Below, piece by piece: positions 1 through 8,672 of a DNA stretch of 64,000 bases (position 1 is its first letter; each line of letters begins with the position of its first letter). The DNA comes from an uncultured delta proteobacterium. Its GTDB lineage: Bacteria > Myxococcota_A > Polyangia > Polyangiales > Polyangiaceae. The position numbers were made by a program, and so were the translations under genes. The stretch lies in the NCBI GenBank assembly GCA_903892415.1, contig CAITIQ010000587.1, positions 1 to 64,000 of the forward strand, in the 5' to 3' direction. The notes beneath the pieces were generated by a model, which made no database searches, was not told the DNA's origin, and saw nothing but the letters and a program-made list of their open reading frames with translations.

Positions 1-13
1 AGCCCGTGCTTCG

Positions 14-502
14 TTATTCGGTCGGAGCCTGGGTCTTGCGACCGACCGACGCGATTTGGTCCCACGATTGGTTCTCCCCCCCGCTCAGGATCGTCAACTG
101 ACGGAGTCGCAGCACGCAGCGAGTGACCGTGGAGGAGTGCGAGAACATCACGCCCTCCGAAGGCCGCGGTTGCTCAAAGACCGCCTCGGTCCCGGGGCGA
201 GGAAACGGATGCGAGAGGAAGGTCTCGTTCTCGTTATTGTGTTGCCCACCGAGCAGCCGGGCACCAAGCAGGCCGTGGTCGTGGACCGGCTTCTGCGTGG
301 CGATGTCGACGACCTCAATGCACTTGAAGTTGGTGTCGATCATGTACACGCGATTCTGCGTCCAAACCTCCAACATCGCCCAGGTGCGCTCCACTGCGGG
401 CGGGCGGCGCACCTCGTGAACCAGCTCCACCTCGACCGCGGGCAGGTTGCCAAAACGGTCATCACGCCGCGACACGGGAGAGGGCTCAGTCGGCTTGGTC
501 AT
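14..502 (-). CDS. Hypothetical protein, 162 aa
   Basis: I do not recognise a family. The protein has no signal peptide or membrane segment. Its N-terminus is polar (MTKPTEPSPVSRR). The middle, around residues 42-75, contains 'WTQNRVYMIDTNFKCIEVVDI', which has the hydrophobic/polar alternation of a beta-propeller or repeat-blade strand pair ('yviD...cieVvdi'). That resemblance is only suggestive. The gene ends with TAA at the left edge of the window and lies 40 bp downstream of the P450 on the same strand, so it may be the last gene of that unit. The opposite frames are open over the same stretch, but the minus frame gives the most protein-like composition. Confidence 0.55.
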   Translation of the reverse strand: MTKPTEPSPVSRRDDRFGNLPAVEVELVHEVRRPPAVERTWAMLEVWTQNRVYMIDTNFKCIEVVDIATQKPVHDHGLLGARLLGGQHNNENETFLSHPFPRPGTEAVFEQPRPSEGVMFSHSSTVTRCVLRLRQLTILSGGENQSWDQIASVGRKTQAPTE

Positions 503-542
503 CGGCTCTACGGTAGCACGCCAGGTGGGCGTCTCGCGACGT

Positions 543-1961
543 TCAACCGGTGACGCGTCGGGGCTGCACCGGGCTCACATCCATCAGCACCGGTCCAGCT
601 GGCCTCAGCGTGACGCTCGGCTGCGCGCGCGGCAATTCTCCGCTGATTCGCGAGAGCGTCACTCGCTGCAGAATGCGCGCGAAGATGAGCACCGCCTCCA
701 TCATGGCGAAGGATTGCCCGATGCAAAGTCTCGGGCCCATGCCGAACGGAAAGTAGGCCGAACGCAGCTCTTTGGACAGCGTCCCCTCAGCGAAACGCTC
801 GGGATTGAAGCCCTCGGGGTTCGGAAAATAGTCGGGATGGCGATGCGTGACGTAGGGCGAGGTGAAGACCAGACTGCCGCGCGGGATGGCGTACCCAGCG
901 ATCGAATCGTCATTGACGGCGTGGCGGGTGATCATCCATGCCGGGGGATACAGGCGCATGGCCTCCATCACGAAGGCGCGAGCTCGAGTCAGCTTCTGCA
1001 CCGAGGCTGCAGTGGGGGCTTCCCCGCCCAACACAGACTCGATCTCGGCGGTCACCTTGGCCACCTCTCCTGGATGTTGGGACGACAGTAGCAGCGTCCA
1101 CGCCAGGGCGTTGGCGGTGGTCTCGTGGCCGGCCAAGAAGATGGTCAGCACCTCGTCCCCGAGCTGCTGATCCGACATGCCCTGGCCAGTCTCCTCGTCC
1201 CGGGCCTCGAGCAGCATGGTGAGCAAGTCATCGGGCCGATTCTGTTGCTTGCGTCGCGTTTCGATCGTCGTGCGCACGATGCTGCGAAGTTCTGCCATGG
1301 CCTCGGTGACGCGCCGGTTGTGCGGCGTTGGCAGGTGCCTCAGCATGTCTTGCACGGGCGAAAAGACCGCGCGCTGCACTTGCAACAGCAAGAGGTTCAG
1401 CGCCTCGCCCACCGCGCGGGCCTCGCGCGTGAAGTCCGTCGAGAGCAAGGTAAGCCCAGCAATTCGTAGTGTGACGAACATCATCGCGGCGGCTACGTCC
1501 ACCGGCTCCTTGCGCGGCGGCGCGAGCCAACTGTCGACGAGCTCGTCGGTGGCCTCAACCATCACCTTCGAGAAGCGGGCCACGCGCTCACGGGAGAAGC
1601 CGGGCTGTGCAATGCGCCTCTGTTGAAGCCAAAAAGCACCCTCCGACGTGAGCAGCCCGTTGCCTAAGATACGGCGCAGCTTGTCGAAGCCTGGTGTCTG
1701 CTTGTCGTAGTTCTTCGCGTTGTCGACGAGCACGTGGCGCACAGCGTCGGGGTGCGCGACGAGGTGCGCGGTCGCCCAGCCAAAGCGAAAGCGCACAACG
1801 TCCCCGTGCTCACGGTGGGCCTTCGTAAAGAAGGCTAGCTGCCCGGACCGCATCGCAGCCATGTGGCCGCCGAACGTGCGGGGCGCGTCTGGAGACGGCG
1901 CTAGCGACGCTCTCGACCTCCACAGTGCTAGGAAGGTGTTGAGCGGGTAGGGCGTCTCCAC
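543..1961 (-). CDS. Cytochrome P450, 472 aa
   Basis: Heme-thiolate monooxygenase; the substrate is unknown. The three diagnostic motifs are present: the I-helix oxygen-activation motif AGHETT (residues 277-282), the K-helix ExxR as EAMR (333-336), and the heme loop FGMGPRLCIG with Cys413 as proximal ligand. The length is normal for a soluble bacterial P450. The open frame runs much further upstream, but that part is antisense-like and overlaps the preceding gene. I chose a GTG at 1961 because 'GAAAGG' lies 6 bases upstream and because it follows the previous stop by 14 bases. No ferredoxin or reductase partner lies nearby, so electrons probably come from carriers encoded elsewhere. The neighbouring outer-membrane and lipoprotein genes give no hint of the substrate. 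Confidence 0.95.
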   Translation of the reverse strand: METPYPLNTFLALWRSRASLAPSPDAPRTFGGHMAAMRSGQLAFFTKAHREHGDVVRFRFGWATAHLVAHPDAVRHVLVDNAKNYDKQTPGFDKLRRILGNGLLTSEGAFWLQQRRIAQPGFSRERVARFSKVMVEATDELVDSWLAPPRKEPVDVAAAMMFVTLRIAGLTLLSTDFTREARAVGEALNLLLLQVQRAVFSPVQDMLRHLPTPHNRRVTEAMAELRSIVRTTIETRRKQQNRPDDLLTMLLEARDEETGQGMSDQQLGDEVLTIFLAGHETTANALAWTLLLSSQHPGEVAKVTAEIESVLGGEAPTAASVQKLTRARAFVMEAMRLYPPAWMITRHAVNDDSIAGYAIPRGSLVFTSPYVTHRHPDYFPNPEGFNPERFAEGTLSKELRSAYFPFGMGPRLCIGQSFAMMEAVLIFARILQRVTLSRISGELPRAQPSVTLRPAGPVLMDVSPVQPRRVTG

Positions 1962-1975
1962 TGGGCCTTTCAGGG

Positions 1976-3967
1976 CTAGAAGCGTGCCTGCGCCGCGGTA
2001 CCAAAGCCCAAGAAGTCTGGGCTGACGAAGGTGCGCAAGGCGACGGTTCCCTGGTTGGGATCTCGCTCGATGAAGGTGGCGTTGTTGTCGCGGACGTATT
2101 GGATCCAAACCAACGCCGACAGGATGCTCGAGATGTCCCACTTGAGGCTCGCGCGCGTCTGGATGATCGGCGTGGAGCCTGTGTTGACGGGGAGAATTGC
2201 GATGTTGCCCTGTTCGCGAATAACCACGGTGCGGCTGATCGGAGCGGAGGACAAATCCACCGAGGTGCTGGTGAACGTCGCAGGGAGCTGCAAACCGGCG
2301 CCGATTCCGGGCGTTAGATGGGCGTCCTTGAAGTGGTAGTCGAGCGCGAGTGCTGCGAAGAACTCCGGCGTCGATTCGGCCCCTTCGGGAACCGTCTCGA
2401 AGGGAATGAAGCTCGGCTGGTTGCGGAGTACGTAGGGCAGGTCGCGGAAGATTCCGGTCAGACTCGCGCGGAAATAGTCCGCTTTGATCTGAGCCGAGAG
2501 CGCTCCCGCGAGAGCGGGCTGAATCGCAACCACACCGGTTCGATCGAAGTCCTTCAAGCGTTGGAAGAGCGCGTCGCCCTCGAGGCTGACCTGCCAAAGA
2601 ACCTTGTCTTCAACATAGGTCTCGGGCCTGAAGATCTGCTGCGGCTTGTTGGGATCGTTGCGGTACAGCGAGAAGTCGATCGATTGACCGACCGGCTGGT
2701 CTTCGTGGTGCGCGACGAGGCGGGCCGATACGCCACCAGTGTAAACGCCTTGCCCCTCAACGTCGGGTAGGTCGAACTTGCCTTGCGTGAAGAAGCCGCC
2801 GCCAACGTCGAAGTGGAAGTTGTCTGCAGGCTGAAAGCCACCGCCGGCGAGCAAACCGACGTTGGTTTGGCCAATACGAATTTGCTCAACCTCGCTCGTC
2901 CCCGGGGTCAGCGTCTCCTCGACCTGGACGATCTGCGCGGTCTTGAAGCCGACGAAGACGTTGAACTTCGGGTGCTCGAACGAGAACTTCGCTCCGGGGG
3001 AGCTGCCGACGATGCGAGGGAAGATCGACTGGTTGATGTTCGCCGCGGTACCACCCCACGAGAGATCGTAGAGATAGCCGAGCCGGAAACGGTCGGTATC
3101 GATCGGCCAGAACGTGAAGCCGAGCCCTTCGACCTTCTTCGGGTCGTCGTGTTTGGCCGTGTGGTAGAACGCTCGGATGAACGAGCCAGCGTCGTAGAAC
3201 GCCTGGTTCACGTTGCCACTGTTCGATGAAAGCGCTGCCAGGTCGAGGCGCATGATGAGCGAGGCCTCGGTGTCCAGGTCCTCGATGAAGCCCGGCATCT
3301 TCTTGTAGAGCGCGAGGTGCGTGAGGTTCTCGCGACCTGCGAAACGTGAGTTCAGGTTGTCGAAGAACAAGCGGTACTGCCTGCGCTCGCCAACGCTGAC
3401 GAGCGGTGAAAGCGGGAACGCTTGCCCCGTCTGCTTCAGCACGTCGTCATCGCCGAACACCCAGGTAAGCCGGGTATCCATGAAGTCGCCCACGCGAGTC
3501 GGGGACTCTTTCTTTTCCTCTTTCTTCGGCTCTACGGGCTTGGCAGGCTCGACCGCAGCGTCCTTCGCTGGATCCTTCGGCGGGTCTTTGGGCGGGTCCA
3601 CCGGGGGCGGCGGCGCAGTAGGAGCGCGGAGCTTTGCGGCTCGCGTCTTTGCTTCCTCCGAGCGACCCGAGCCGGCTTGCGCAACCTGCTCGAACTCGCT
3701 TGCAGCAAGCGATGCAAAGCCCTGCCGTTCGTGGCAGTCGGCGAGGTTGAACAGCAACTCGAGCGGCTTTGGTCCAGGGGAGTCTGCGGGAGCCTTGCTG
3801 GCGATTCCGTAGGCCTCCTCGAACAGTAGGCAGGCCTGCTGTAAGTCGTTCCGCCCGAGAGCGGCCTCAGCGTCCTTCCTGACCTCATCCGCCGATTTTT
3901 CCTGGGCGTAGAGCGTCGTCGGGCAGAGCAGGAGGAGAACAGCGATGGTTGAGCGGAGCCGTGCCAT
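1976..3967 (-). CDS. Predicted outer-membrane protein with N-terminal TPR-like region
   Basis: The protein has a signal peptide (MARLRSTIAVLLLL...LYAQ) followed by a helical, TPR-like region of about 100 residues containing 'LLFNLADCHERQG' and 'ACLLFEEAYGIA'. A Pro/Lys-rich spacer (PPPPVDPPKDPPKDPAKD) comes next. The remaining ~480 residues have alternating aromatic/Gly strands typical of an outer-membrane barrel and end in F ('AAQARF'), a common terminal residue of barrel proteins. I infer an envelope protein of unknown function. A GTG at 3985 would add six residues, but it lies inside a tandem repeat and lacks a ribosome site, so I prefer the ATG at 3967. It is followed closely by the P450. 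Confidence 0.75.
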   Translation of the reverse strand: MARLRSTIAVLLLLCPTTLYAQEKSADEVRKDAEAALGRNDLQQACLLFEEAYGIASKAPADSPGPKPLELLFNLADCHERQGFASLAASEFEQVAQAGSGRSEEAKTRAAKLRAPTAPPPPVDPPKDPPKDPAKDAAVEPAKPVEPKKEEKKESPTRVGDFMDTRLTWVFGDDDVLKQTGQAFPLSPLVSVGERRQYRLFFDNLNSRFAGRENLTHLALYKKMPGFIEDLDTEASLIMRLDLAALSSNSGNVNQAFYDAGSFIRAFYHTAKHDDPKKVEGLGFTFWPIDTDRFRLGYLYDLSWGGTAANINQSIFPRIVGSSPGAKFSFEHPKFNVFVGFKTAQIVQVEETLTPGTSEVEQIRIGQTNVGLLAGGGFQPADNFHFDVGGGFFTQGKFDLPDVEGQGVYTGGVSARLVAHHEDQPVGQSIDFSLYRNDPNKPQQIFRPETYVEDKVLWQVSLEGDALFQRLKDFDRTGVVAIQPALAGALSAQIKADYFRASLTGIFRDLPYVLRNQPSFIPFETVPEGAESTPEFFAALALDYHFKDAHLTPGIGAGLQLPATFTSTSVDLSSAPISRTVVIREQGNIAILPVNTGSTPIIQTRASLKWDISSILSALVWIQYVRDNNATFIERDPNQGTVALRTFVSPDFLGFGTAAQARF

Positions 3968-3984
3968 GTCGTTTGCTTTCTTCA

Positions 3985-4032
3985 CGATGAGCTTTGTGCG
4001 CGATGAGCTTTGTGCGCGATGAGAACTGTGCG
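3985..4032. repeat. Three 16-bp tandem repeats upstream of the outer-membrane gene
   Basis: Two identical 16-bp units (CGATGAGCTTTGTGCG at 3985-4000 and 4001-4016) are followed by a third with three changes (CGATGAGAACTGTGCG, 4017-4032). The array fills most of the 84-bp gap between the lipoprotein gene and the outer-membrane gene and ends 17 bases before the chosen ATG. It could be a slippage-prone leader or a multi-site operator. Confidence 0.85.
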
Positions 4033-4051
4033 CGTTCCTAGCCTTGGACGC

Positions 4052-5530
4052 TTAGTTGGAGCCTTCGTCGTTGTCGTCTTCAGTTCGAAGGTCCACGCAG
4101 GCTTGCTTCGAAGTGCTCACTTCCTTGGCGCAGCCTTCCTCCTGGCAGACGAGGTCCGCTGTGCAGCGAGCGTCGATCGTCCAATTGAGATTTCCGCCAG
4201 AGAAGTTACGCAAGGTGCCGGTCAAGCTGGTCAGCGTGGCACCTCGATTGGCCACCGGACTGAACCCAGCCGCGCCATCCGTCTGGACCTGGATGACGCT
4301 CATTCCGCTCATGACTTGTTTGGCGACCTTGTAGTTGCCGCGTGCGACGAAGCTCGTCCACTCGGTGCACTCCGGGTCGTCGGAGCAAAGGTTGCCGCAG
4401 CTGCCCTCGGCGTCGCTCTCGAAATCAACCCGCCCATCACCGTTGAAGTCACAGTTGGTTGCATTCGCGCCGAACATCCCGCCGAGCGCCAAGCCGGGGC
4501 CCATTTTCCCCGAGACGTGGTAGCCCTCGATGCGAACCAGCCCGCTCTCGAGGGCCTCCATTGCCGTTGGGTCGATGATGGTTTCGGCGTCGAGCACAAC
4601 GGGGGCGGGGACCCGGCACTTATCTTCATCGCCCTTGATCAGCCCGAGCGACTCGTAGCTCGGGAAGTTCATTTCGGTGAAGCCGAAGAACTCACTCACC
4701 GTGCCCGAGAGCAGCGTGAGCCGATCACACACGCGCAGGTTACGCGGGGTCGAGAAACTGAAGGCGAACATGTGATTGAAGCCAGCTTCCTGCCCCGAGA
4801 GATCGGTAGCGTAAAAGCCGTCCTTTGATATTCGCGTGACGATCACCTCGTGTTCGCCGGACGTGTTGATTGTGATCGACTCGTACGCGTAGGGCGTGGT
4901 GCTTCCAGTGCCTTGCACGTCCTGGATCGATGGGAGTTCGTAGTGAATCGTCGGCGAGACGCCGGCAGCGTAGGTGCCCCCCGTCTCCGAGTCGTCGTCG
5001 GCGAATTGGCAGCCGGTGTCGTTCGGGTAGTCCACCGCGACATCTTCGTCCGCGTCGTCGTTCTTCCCATTGGCGCACGCCGGCGTTTCTCCGTCGGGCG
5101 CCGGCAGGTAGCCAAGGTCCTCGACCTCGATCCGTGTGGGTCCGTAGCTGGCAGTCGCCAAAATTCGCGCTTTGCCCTTGCCACCGCGCAGCCGTAGGTT
5201 GCGTCCCTCGGTAGAATTGTCCTCGAGGTCAACCACCGAAACGACCGAGCCCGGCTCGATCGTCAGGCGAACGTAGCCTTCGAAGTCCTTGAGCTCGCCC
5301 GACCCGCCAACCGCTTCAACCTCGATCTCGAAGCTGTCATCCCTCTCACCCGTGTTTGGGGCGATTGGGTTGTCCTTCGACGGCGGGTCAGCGTCGTTCA
5401 CCGAGATAAGGCGGATGCGGAAGGTTTGTATCTCCTCGACCTCGCCAACGGTCTCGTAGCAGCTGCCGAGCATGAGGGTGCTTGCGAAGAGCCCAGCACC
5501 TGCGGCGTTCACGAGTCTGCGATTTCTCAT
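4052..5530 (-). CDS. Lipoprotein with EF-hand-like calcium loop, 492 aa
   Basis: The signal peptide ends in a lipobox (LMLGSC, Cys24), so this is a surface or periplasmic lipoprotein. Around residue 150 it carries the acidic motif 'CANGKNDDADED...DYPNDTGC', which resembles the 'C.DG.DND.DG..DYP.DPGC' motif seen in many myxobacterial exported proteins. A second motif, 'CDFNGDGRVDFESDAEG', has D/N/D/D spacing typical of an EF-hand or dockerin-type calcium loop. Cys residues are frequent, which fits an exported disulfide-bonded protein. The ATG at 5530 overlaps the stop of the upstream nucleotidase gene (ATGA), so the two are probably co-translated. A start 72 bases further upstream would lie inside the nucleotidase gene and lose the signal peptide. 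No enzymatic function is recognised. Confidence 0.85.
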   Translation of the reverse strand: MRNRRLVNAAGAGLFASTLMLGSCYETVGEVEEIQTFRIRLISVNDADPPSKDNPIAPNTGERDDSFEIEVEAVGGSGELKDFEGYVRLTIEPGSVVSVVDLEDNSTEGRNLRLRGGKGKARILATASYGPTRIEVEDLGYLPAPDGETPACANGKNDDADEDVAVDYPNDTGCQFADDDSETGGTYAAGVSPTIHYELPSIQDVQGTGSTTPYAYESITINTSGEHEVIVTRISKDGFYATDLSGQEAGFNHMFAFSFSTPRNLRVCDRLTLLSGTVSEFFGFTEMNFPSYESLGLIKGDEDKCRVPAPVVLDAETIIDPTAMEALESGLVRIEGYHVSGKMGPGLALGGMFGANATNCDFNGDGRVDFESDAEGSCGNLCSDDPECTEWTSFVARGNYKVAKQVMSGMSVIQVQTDGAAGFSPVANRGATLTSLTGTLRNFSGGNLNWTIDARCTADLVCQEEGCAKEVSTSKQACVDLRTEDDNDEGSN

Positions 5531-7803
5531 TTGCCCACCATCCGCAAACGCCCGTCGGAGAAATTCCCGATGGTTCGATCGACGCACGCGAGGAACTTGC
5601 ATTGCTCACCAGCCGAAGCACACGGATTGATGTCCGCTTCGCACTTCTCGGCGATGTCTGCGTTTGGCGCTGCATCGCAGGTTGCTCGGTCAAAGGCGGC
5701 GATGTCGACCCGGCATGCCGCGAGCACGCACTTGCCGGCCGACCCGCAGCTGGCATCGGCGTTGGTCTCGCACAGCTCACCTTCGTTGACGGCGTTCTCG
5801 CAAGCACAGACGTAGGTACCGTCCTCCACGCCACACAGCGCCGGGTCCTCGCCTTCTTTGCAGCCGCAGTCCGTGTCCACCGAGCAGTCTCGCAGCTCTC
5901 CGTTCGAGCCTGAGCCGCACGGCGAACCCCCGCGGATGTAGTCAATCAGCGCGTCACGCTGTTGCACCCTGGTGTCGAACTGCGTGGTGTTTCGTTGCAA
6001 CACCCGGAAGCCCGAGCCACCGCCGGCCAGGTAGTTGGAGGTTGCCAGCTCGTAGTAGCCAAAGTCATCGATCGGTTGCCAGCAGATGTTGTTCTCGATG
6101 TCGCACTGTCCAAAGACCTTGGCACCGCACTCGCTGTCCGCGGTGCAGACCCGCGGCTTCTCATTGCTGTCCAGCTCGGCACCGATGAAGATCCCGGCGG
6201 CTACACCGTTGGTCTCGAAGCCGTCGCTATTAACGGACGTCTGATCGCAGTCGATCACGAGGCGCGCGCCAGCGATCTGGACCTGCGAGACACAGCCGCG
6301 GCCCGCTGAACGGCGCGCTACGAAGTCGAAGAGCTGCTGCACCTCGACCCCCGACAACTGCATCTTGCTGATCGAGTTGTCGAACGGAAAGACGTTGTAC
6401 ATCTGCTCGACCGTGATCGGCCCGGGCACGAGGTCCGCGCGGATGCCGGTGGTGTTGGTCAGCGAGAAGTCGGTCTGGATGCCGAGCCGCAACCACATTG
6501 CGTTGGAAATCAGGTTGCCTAGCGCTGAATCCCCGCCCGAAGCGCTGGAGCGGCGCGAACCATCGGGTGCGTAGCCGACAAGCAGATCAAGGTTGGCTAG
6601 CGTGTCCAGCTGCTGTGCGTAGGGCTCGAGCAAGTTGATGAGCGTCGGGTCCTCAGGCACGCTCTCATTTACGGCGAAGAGCTTGAATGAGCTCGACAAC
6701 ACCTCGAACCCGTTGACCGGGTCATAGCAGTCATCCTGCGCTTTGCTCGGGTCGCATGTCTCCGGCAAATCCTCCTCAGCGTTGCTGAGCACGAGGTCGA
6801 GCCGGCCAACGTACTTGGCGAAGGCGCCTGAGTGGGCGAGCACGACTTCACGCGGCTTGCAGTATCGACGTTCCTTCTTCCCGCTCTCTGCTCCATCCAC
6901 CTCGACGTAGAAGCTCTGCTTCTCCTCGTCGAAGTTTTGCGAGCAGTCGAAGACCTTCTTCGGCGGCTGCAGCACGATGTGGTTGTGCCCACCTAGAATC
7001 ACGTCCAGGCCGGTAGTCGTTGCGATCAGCTCCTCGTCATTCTCCAAGCCAAGATGTGAGATGACGGTGACCACGTCCACGTAAGGACGCAGCATGTCAA
7101 TGTACGCTTGGGCGATCTGCGTCGTTCCGAGCGGAGTGATTCCTAACCTGTTCGGACTATCGAAGATCGACGTCAGGCTCGACAGATTGGCCATGCCGAT
7201 CACCGCAATGCGGAGGCCGTCAGAGTCGAGCACGGTGTACGGCCTGAACAGCGTCCCGAGCGGCGAAGCTCCAGGCTGCGAGGCGTCTTCCATCTGGTAG
7301 TTGGCCGCCAGCGGGGGAAACGTTGCCCACTTCTGCAGCTGAACGCCTAGGTTGCGCGCGCCCGAGTCGAACTCGTGGTTTGCGATCAACATTGCGTCGA
7401 TGCCGATGGTTGAAAGCGCCTTGATTTCCGCCTCTCCGTTGAAGAAGTTGAAGACCGGGGCGCCTTGGAAGCAGTCGCCACCGTCGATGTGGACCGAGCG
7501 GCCTGAACGAGCTCGCTCGCGGCCGACGATGTGCGAGATCCTCGCAATTCCACCGACGTTCGCAATGCTCCCGTTTTCTCCCAGCCCTAGCCCGGCATCC
7601 ACCTGGCCCACTTGGAAGTTGTAGGGGAAAAGCCGCGAATGGATGTCCGACGTATGCAACATCGTCAGGTGAACCTGACCGCGGAGTTGTGTCTTGGGCG
7701 GGGGTTCTTCGCACCCACCCATGGTGGCGGCGGCGAACCCGGCGCCTCCAAACATTAGCGCAGCGCATGAAAGCGCCTGCGCTCGGAGTCGCCAATGAGC
7801 CAT
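5527..7803 (-). CDS. 5'-nucleotidase/UshA-family metallophosphoesterase lipoprotein, 758 aa
   Basis: Predicted periplasmic or surface hydrolase of nucleotides or related phosphoesters using two metal ions. The lipobox is TMGGC (Cys31). The metallophosphatase motifs occur in order: TSDIH (Asp53, His55), GGD (Asp110), NHE (Asn142-His143), ISH (His250) and GGHNH (271-275). The 5'-nucleotidase C-terminal domain follows, with 'GYAPDGSRR', 'GGDSALGNLI' and 'NTTGIRADL'. A Cys-rich tail of about 120 residues ('CSVDTDCGC', 'CACENAVNEGELC') is not part of standard UshA and looks like the disulfide repeat modules of myxobacterial exported proteins. Its stop overlaps the start of the calcium-motif lipoprotein, suggesting a two-gene envelope module. 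Substrate specificity cannot be read from sequence. Confidence 0.93.
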   Translation of the reverse strand: MAHWRLRAQALSCAALMFGGAGFAAATMGGCEEPPPKTQLRGQVHLTMLHTSDIHSRLFPYNFQVGQVDAGLGLGENGSIANVGGIARISHIVGRERARSGRSVHIDGGDCFQGAPVFNFFNGEAEIKALSTIGIDAMLIANHEFDSGARNLGVQLQKWATFPPLAANYQMEDASQPGASPLGTLFRPYTVLDSDGLRIAVIGMANLSSLTSIFDSPNRLGITPLGTTQIAQAYIDMLRPYVDVVTVISHLGLENDEELIATTTGLDVILGGHNHIVLQPPKKVFDCSQNFDEEKQSFYVEVDGAESGKKERRYCKPREVVLAHSGAFAKYVGRLDLVLSNAEEDLPETCDPSKAQDDCYDPVNGFEVLSSSFKLFAVNESVPEDPTLINLLEPYAQQLDTLANLDLLVGYAPDGSRRSSASGGDSALGNLISNAMWLRLGIQTDFSLTNTTGIRADLVPGPITVEQMYNVFPFDNSISKMQLSGVEVQQLFDFVARRSAGRGCVSQVQIAGARLVIDCDQTSVNSDGFETNGVAAGIFIGAELDSNEKPRVCTADSECGAKVFGQCDIENNICWQPIDDFGYYELATSNYLAGGGSGFRVLQRNTTQFDTRVQQRDALIDYIRGGSPCGSGSNGELRDCSVDTDCGCKEGEDPALCGVEDGTYVCACENAVNEGELCETNADASCGSAGKCVLAACRVDIAAFDRATCDAAPNADIAEKCEADINPCASAGEQCKFLACVDRTIGNFSDGRLRMVGK

Positions 7804-7922
7804 GGGCTAAGGTTACTAGGTACGGTCTGGCTAGACCTCAAGCAAAAAGGTTGTGACGAAGCGGAGTCTGCCCGGGACACTAGCGCATCCAGCGTTACGG
7901 CCTCTATCCTCGGCCGCCGAGG

Positions 7923-8669
7923 GTGCCAGTGGCGGACGACTATTTTTTCCGGAAGCTTCCCCGCGCGACCCAAGGTCGGCTCGAGGAACTGGTTCGCGAG
8001 ATCAAGCAGGCCTGGGGCAGCTCGCTCAGCAGCGTGACCCTTTTGGGCAGCGTCGCGCGGGGCGAGTGGACTCAAGGTCGAAGTGACGTTGACCTGGTGC
8101 TGGTTGCCAAACAGCTAACCTCGAAAGAGCTTGCTTCTGCGGCCGAAGCCGTCGCAGTGGCCCAGGCCGCGATTCGGCTTGACGTGCTGCTGCTCGAGGA
8201 GGCGGAGATCCCGCGTTCGGCAGACGTCTCTCCGCTGCTGTTCCGCGACATCTGCGAGCACCGCATCGTTATCGCTGGTACAGACGTGTTCGCAGCTGTC
8301 GTCGTGCGAGAGGAGCACGTCGATCTTGCCATCGAGCAGGAGCTGCGGGACTCGCTGCGCAGCTTGCGGCGAGGTTTGATTGACGCTCGCGAGGATGACG
8401 CCTTGATCGCGCTTCGAGTTGAAGCCTACTTGCGAAAGATCCGCGTCCCTTTGCGAGCCTTGTTGCGCGCCGAAGGCATCGAGCTTGGCCACGAGCTGTC
8501 ATTGGTCGTGGCCAAGGCTGCCCGAAAGTTCCGCCTCGACTCGACGGTGCTCGAACGTGCACGCGAACGACCGATGCGGGCTTGCGAAGAGCTGCTCGAG
8601 CTATGCGCGCGGGCGATTGCTCTAGCCGACTCTCGCAACGCAAAGAACTCGGCTCGCGCGGTGGAGTAA
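7923..8669 (+). CDS. Pol-beta-type nucleotidyltransferase, 248 aa
   Basis: The N-terminal half has the minimal nucleotidyltransferase signature 'LGSVARGEWTQGRSDVDLVL': a GS-x-ARG loop and two metal-binding Asp residues (55 and 57). A third acidic position lies at Asp87 in 'RLDVLLLE', giving the full catalytic triad. The C-terminal ~120 residues are helical ('RVEAYLRKIRVPLRALLRAEG') and could act like the helical partner domains of MNT/HEPN systems, but no HEPN RX4-6H motif is visible. It could be an AMP-transferring antitoxin, an aminoglycoside-type nucleotidyltransferase or a protein-modifying enzyme. The start is GTG. It runs divergently from the nucleotidase gene and is followed after 3 bases by the membrane protein gene. 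Confidence 0.85.
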   Translation: MPVADDYFFRKLPRATQGRLEELVREIKQAWGSSLSSVTLLGSVARGEWTQGRSDVDLVLVAKQLTSKELASAAEAVAVAQAAIRLDVLLLEEAEIPRSADVSPLLFRDICEHRIVIAGTDVFAAVVVREEHVDLAIEQELRDSLRSLRRGLIDAREDDALIALRVEAYLRKIRVPLRALLRAEGIELGHELSLVVAKAARKFRLDSTVLERARERPMRACEELLELCARAIALADSRNAKNSARAVE

Positions 8670-8672
8670 CCC

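Noticed and set aside
1962-2597. N-terminal extension of the P450 frame
   Set aside because: It overlaps the outer-membrane gene and has low-complexity antisense composition; the P450 fold starts near 1961.
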